Below, in pieces: positions 29,859 through 31,213 of a DNA stretch of 31,213 nucleotides. A program made the position numbers and the translations under genes. A model generated the notes under the pieces. The model saw only the letters and a list, made by a program, of their open reading frames with translations, was not told where the DNA came from and searched no databases. The first letter of the stretch is position 1. The number at the start of each line of letters is the position of its first letter. The DNA is from Candidatus Dormiibacterota bacterium (GTDB lineage: Bacteria; Chloroflexota; Dormibacteria; Aeolococcales; Aeolococcaceae), in contig PMYJ01000023.1 in assembly GCA_003170875.1 (NCBI GenBank), positions 1 to 31,213 on the forward strand. The letters run 5' to 3'.

Positions 29859-30573
29859 ACGTCACCATGTCGGCAGGTGGGGACCGCTCATTGCGTGTCC
29901 TCGCACATCCCGGTGCCTCCCGCTCTATCGGAGGCGCGCTGGCAGGCGCTTGCCACCCCCGAGGAGTTTTCCACAACCCTCGTTGCGTATTCGAAGCGAG
30001 TTGGGGATGGGGTCGTGAGAGCGGGAGACGGGACTCTAACCCGCGACATCCAACTTGGAAGGAAAGACGCCACCGCACAAGCGGTGCGCGTATTCAAAAA
30101 GGCCCTCGACGCCAGCATGGCGCACTTTCTGTGGCTGGCGAACGTCTTCCTCTGAGCCCTCCAATGAGGTGGCTTGACGCCGCACAGGATACCGCTGCCG
30201 GACGGGCTCTAGCGCGGTGCTCCTCTCCTCGTGTACGCGCGTCGATACGCCGGACGCACTGACAATCGGGCTGAGACGGTCCCGCAGCATCAGGTGCCGC
30301 TTCCGGGCCGACCGCACACCCGAGGCATGCCGCCCGCGACCGTAGCACGAGTGGAGGGGCTCCGAGAATGGGTGCAGACGGGTTGATACGCTGGGCATCC
30401 TGGAGATAGTTCCGCTGAGCCCCGGCGACGCGCCACTTGCAGCTAACGTTCAGTTCCAAAGGGTTCGCTCGCCGAATTGGGCAACCCTGGCGCGGCCGCA
30501 TTGAGGGAGCGGAGACGGGGTCGCGCTCCCGGAACCGTGGCGAAGCGTGATCGCAACGGCTACCATCCCGGCC
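29859..30573. other. Stretch without intact genes
   Basis: Apart from the tRNA-Gly 3' remnant at 30019-30062 nothing is recognised. The short plus-strand frame across it (about 29877-30155) contains 'RAGDGTLTRDIQLGR', the well-known false translation of the antisense of a tRNA-Gly gene, so it is not a protein gene. No integrase remnant was identified. Confidence 0.45.
30019..30062 (-). tRNA. Degenerate 3' half of tRNA-Gly(UCC), attachment-site-like remnant
   Basis: On the minus strand, from 30062 to 30019, the sequence matches a bacterial tRNA-Gly(UCC) from the anticodon loop (TTCCAA) through the 3' anticodon strand (GTTGG), variable loop, T arm (GCGGG-TTAGAGT-CCCGT) and acceptor 3' strand (CTCCCGC). 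The invariant C56 of the T loop is A. The upstream DNA does not supply an anticodon 5' strand, D arm or acceptor 5' strand, so it cannot be a working tRNA. Remnants running from the anticodon loop to the 3' end are typical attachment sites left by integrases of genomic islands. Confidence 0.65.
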
Positions 30574-31193
30574 ATGGCGCCTGGCGATTGGGATGCTGCG
30601 GTGCGAACAGCCGCTTTCGCCTGGGTCGCCCAGCAGACCCAGCGCCGTGGCACAGACGTCCTGCCCCGGGCTCTCCTTGCCCAAGGTTTCGTCTTCGAGA
30701 GACTCCGCGTACCCCTCATCAGTCCCCAGGGAATCTTCAAACCCGCTGCTCCCCAGAGCTGCCCCTCAGCATCCTGACCGTCCCGAAGGTGGAGGGGAGA
30801 GAGGCGCCGTATGACGACGAGATCAGCGAGAAAGGGGTGGTCTATCGCTATCGTAATGGCGACCCGAATCATCGCGACAATGTCGGCCTCCGCCGGGCGA
30901 TGGACCGGCAGACTCCTCTCGCGTACTTCCATGGCCTGGTACCGGGCCACTACCTCGCGGTATGGCCCGTGTTCGTCGTGGGTGATGACCGAGTGCACGG
31001 GACGTCACCATCCTACCGGATGATCCCGCGATCCTTGGGGGTAACCTCCTGCTCGACTCGGGTGATGACCTGCGCCGAAGCTACGCTCCGCGCACCGTTC
31101 GCCAGCGGATTCACCAGCAGGGCTTCCGCCAGCGGGTGCTCCGCGCTTACAGCATGACCTGCGCCGTGTGCCGGCTCCGCCATCAGGAGCTAC
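30574..31193 (+). pseudogene. HNH endonuclease-like gene with two frameshifts, 3' end replaced
   Basis: Three frames in succession give one protein. First 'MAPGDWDAAVRTAAFAW', 'VLPRALLAQGFVFE' and 'VPLISPQGIFKPA' (30574 to about 30745). Then 'LPLSILTVPKVEGREAPYDDE', 'NGDPNHRDNVGLRRAM' and 'YLAVWPVFVVGDD' (to about 30995). Then 'DLRRSYAPRTVRQRIHQQGFRQRVLRAY' and 'CAVCRLRHQELL'. This order is that of actinobacterial-type HNH nucleases, where 'LLDAAHI' with the catalytic His pair should come next. Instead the sequence changes at about 31194 to 'tagtgtcctgtaccgga', apparently an insertion-sequence end. Dead through frameshifts and truncation. Confidence 0.65.
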
Positions 31194-31213
31194 TAGTGTC
31201 CTGTACCGGAGAT
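31194..31213. mobile_element. Possible insertion-sequence end at the window edge
   Basis: The HNH reading frame loses homology within 'ctactag|tgtcctgtacc'. A TA-rich CTAG target followed by a TGTCCTGTACC-like start would suit an IS630-type end. Only 20 bases are visible, so the call is weak. Confidence 0.25.

Noticed and set aside
30019..30062. Functional tRNA-Gly gene
   Set aside because: Only the 3' half is present, the T-loop invariant C is replaced and no 5' half can be folded from the adjoining DNA.
1..31213. CRISPR arrays, rRNA genes, phage structural genes, replication origin
   Set aside because: No regularly spaced repeat series, no rRNA-like stretches, no phage or origin-type genes or iterons seen. 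Riboswitches were not recognised either, but short ones could be missed without folding tools.

Overview
The window is high-GC bacterial DNA with frequent GTG starts, short 4-nt gene overlaps, a secreted lipoprotein with an A/T/P-rich linker, FadR- and DeoR-type regulators and many decayed insertion sequences. This fits a soil or aquatic high-GC lineage (Actinomycetota, Chloroflexota or Dormibacterota-like). No phylogenetic marker is present, so the lineage is only a guess. 

Layout: (1) 1-4465 is a debris zone. It holds the tail of an IS1380-like transposase, an intact DHA2-type MFS exporter, a decayed ArsR repressor, a decayed DrrA-like ABC ATPase, and two different IS21-family elements fused tail to tail. 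(2) 4477-21889, all on the minus strand, is a tightly packed operon of 15 genes transcribed from about 21964 down to 4477. It encodes a sulfonate-type ABC importer, two Gfo/Idh/MocA proteins, transketolase, a FadR-type regulator, a two-subunit UxaA-family lyase that looks like sulfolactate sulfo-lyase SuyAB, an aldehyde dehydrogenase, an aldo/keto reductase, a Zn-dependent alcohol dehydrogenase, a PfkA-family kinase, a stand-alone DUF2090 aldolase-like protein, a D-2-hydroxyacid dehydrogenase (SlcC-like) and a type-2 malate/lactate dehydrogenase (ComC-like). (3) 21929-23276 holds the operon promoter, an operator and two decayed genes. (4) 23325-29821, on the plus strand, is a second operon: DeoR regulator, galT, a Cys-type sulfatase, an anaerobic sulfatase-maturating radical-SAM enzyme and galK. 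(5) 29822-31213 is debris: a degenerate 3' half of tRNA-Gly(UCC) that resembles an integration site, and a frameshifted HNH nuclease gene that appears to be cut by another element.

Main interpretation: the minus-strand operon reads as a self-contained sulfosugar (sulfoquinovose-like) pathway. The steps would be import, possible NAD-dependent glycoside cleavage, conversion to a 6-sulfo-ketose, phosphorylation by a PfkA homologue (the C6 sulfonate imitates the C6 phosphate of fructose-6-P), cleavage by a DUF2090 aldolase to DHAP plus sulfolactaldehyde, oxidation to sulfolactate, inversion of its configuration by two dehydrogenases, and C-S cleavage by SuyAB to pyruvate plus sulfite. The enzyme set differs from the described sulfo-EMP, sulfo-ED, transaldolase, transketolase and monooxygenase routes that I know. 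No dedicated aldose-ketose isomerase and no classical GH31 sulfoquinovosidase are present. The adjacent operon would release sulfate from a sulfated galactose-type sugar, so the two operons together look like an organosulfur-sugar island flanked by mobile-element remains. Gene families are read from the sequence. The substrate assignment is inference.
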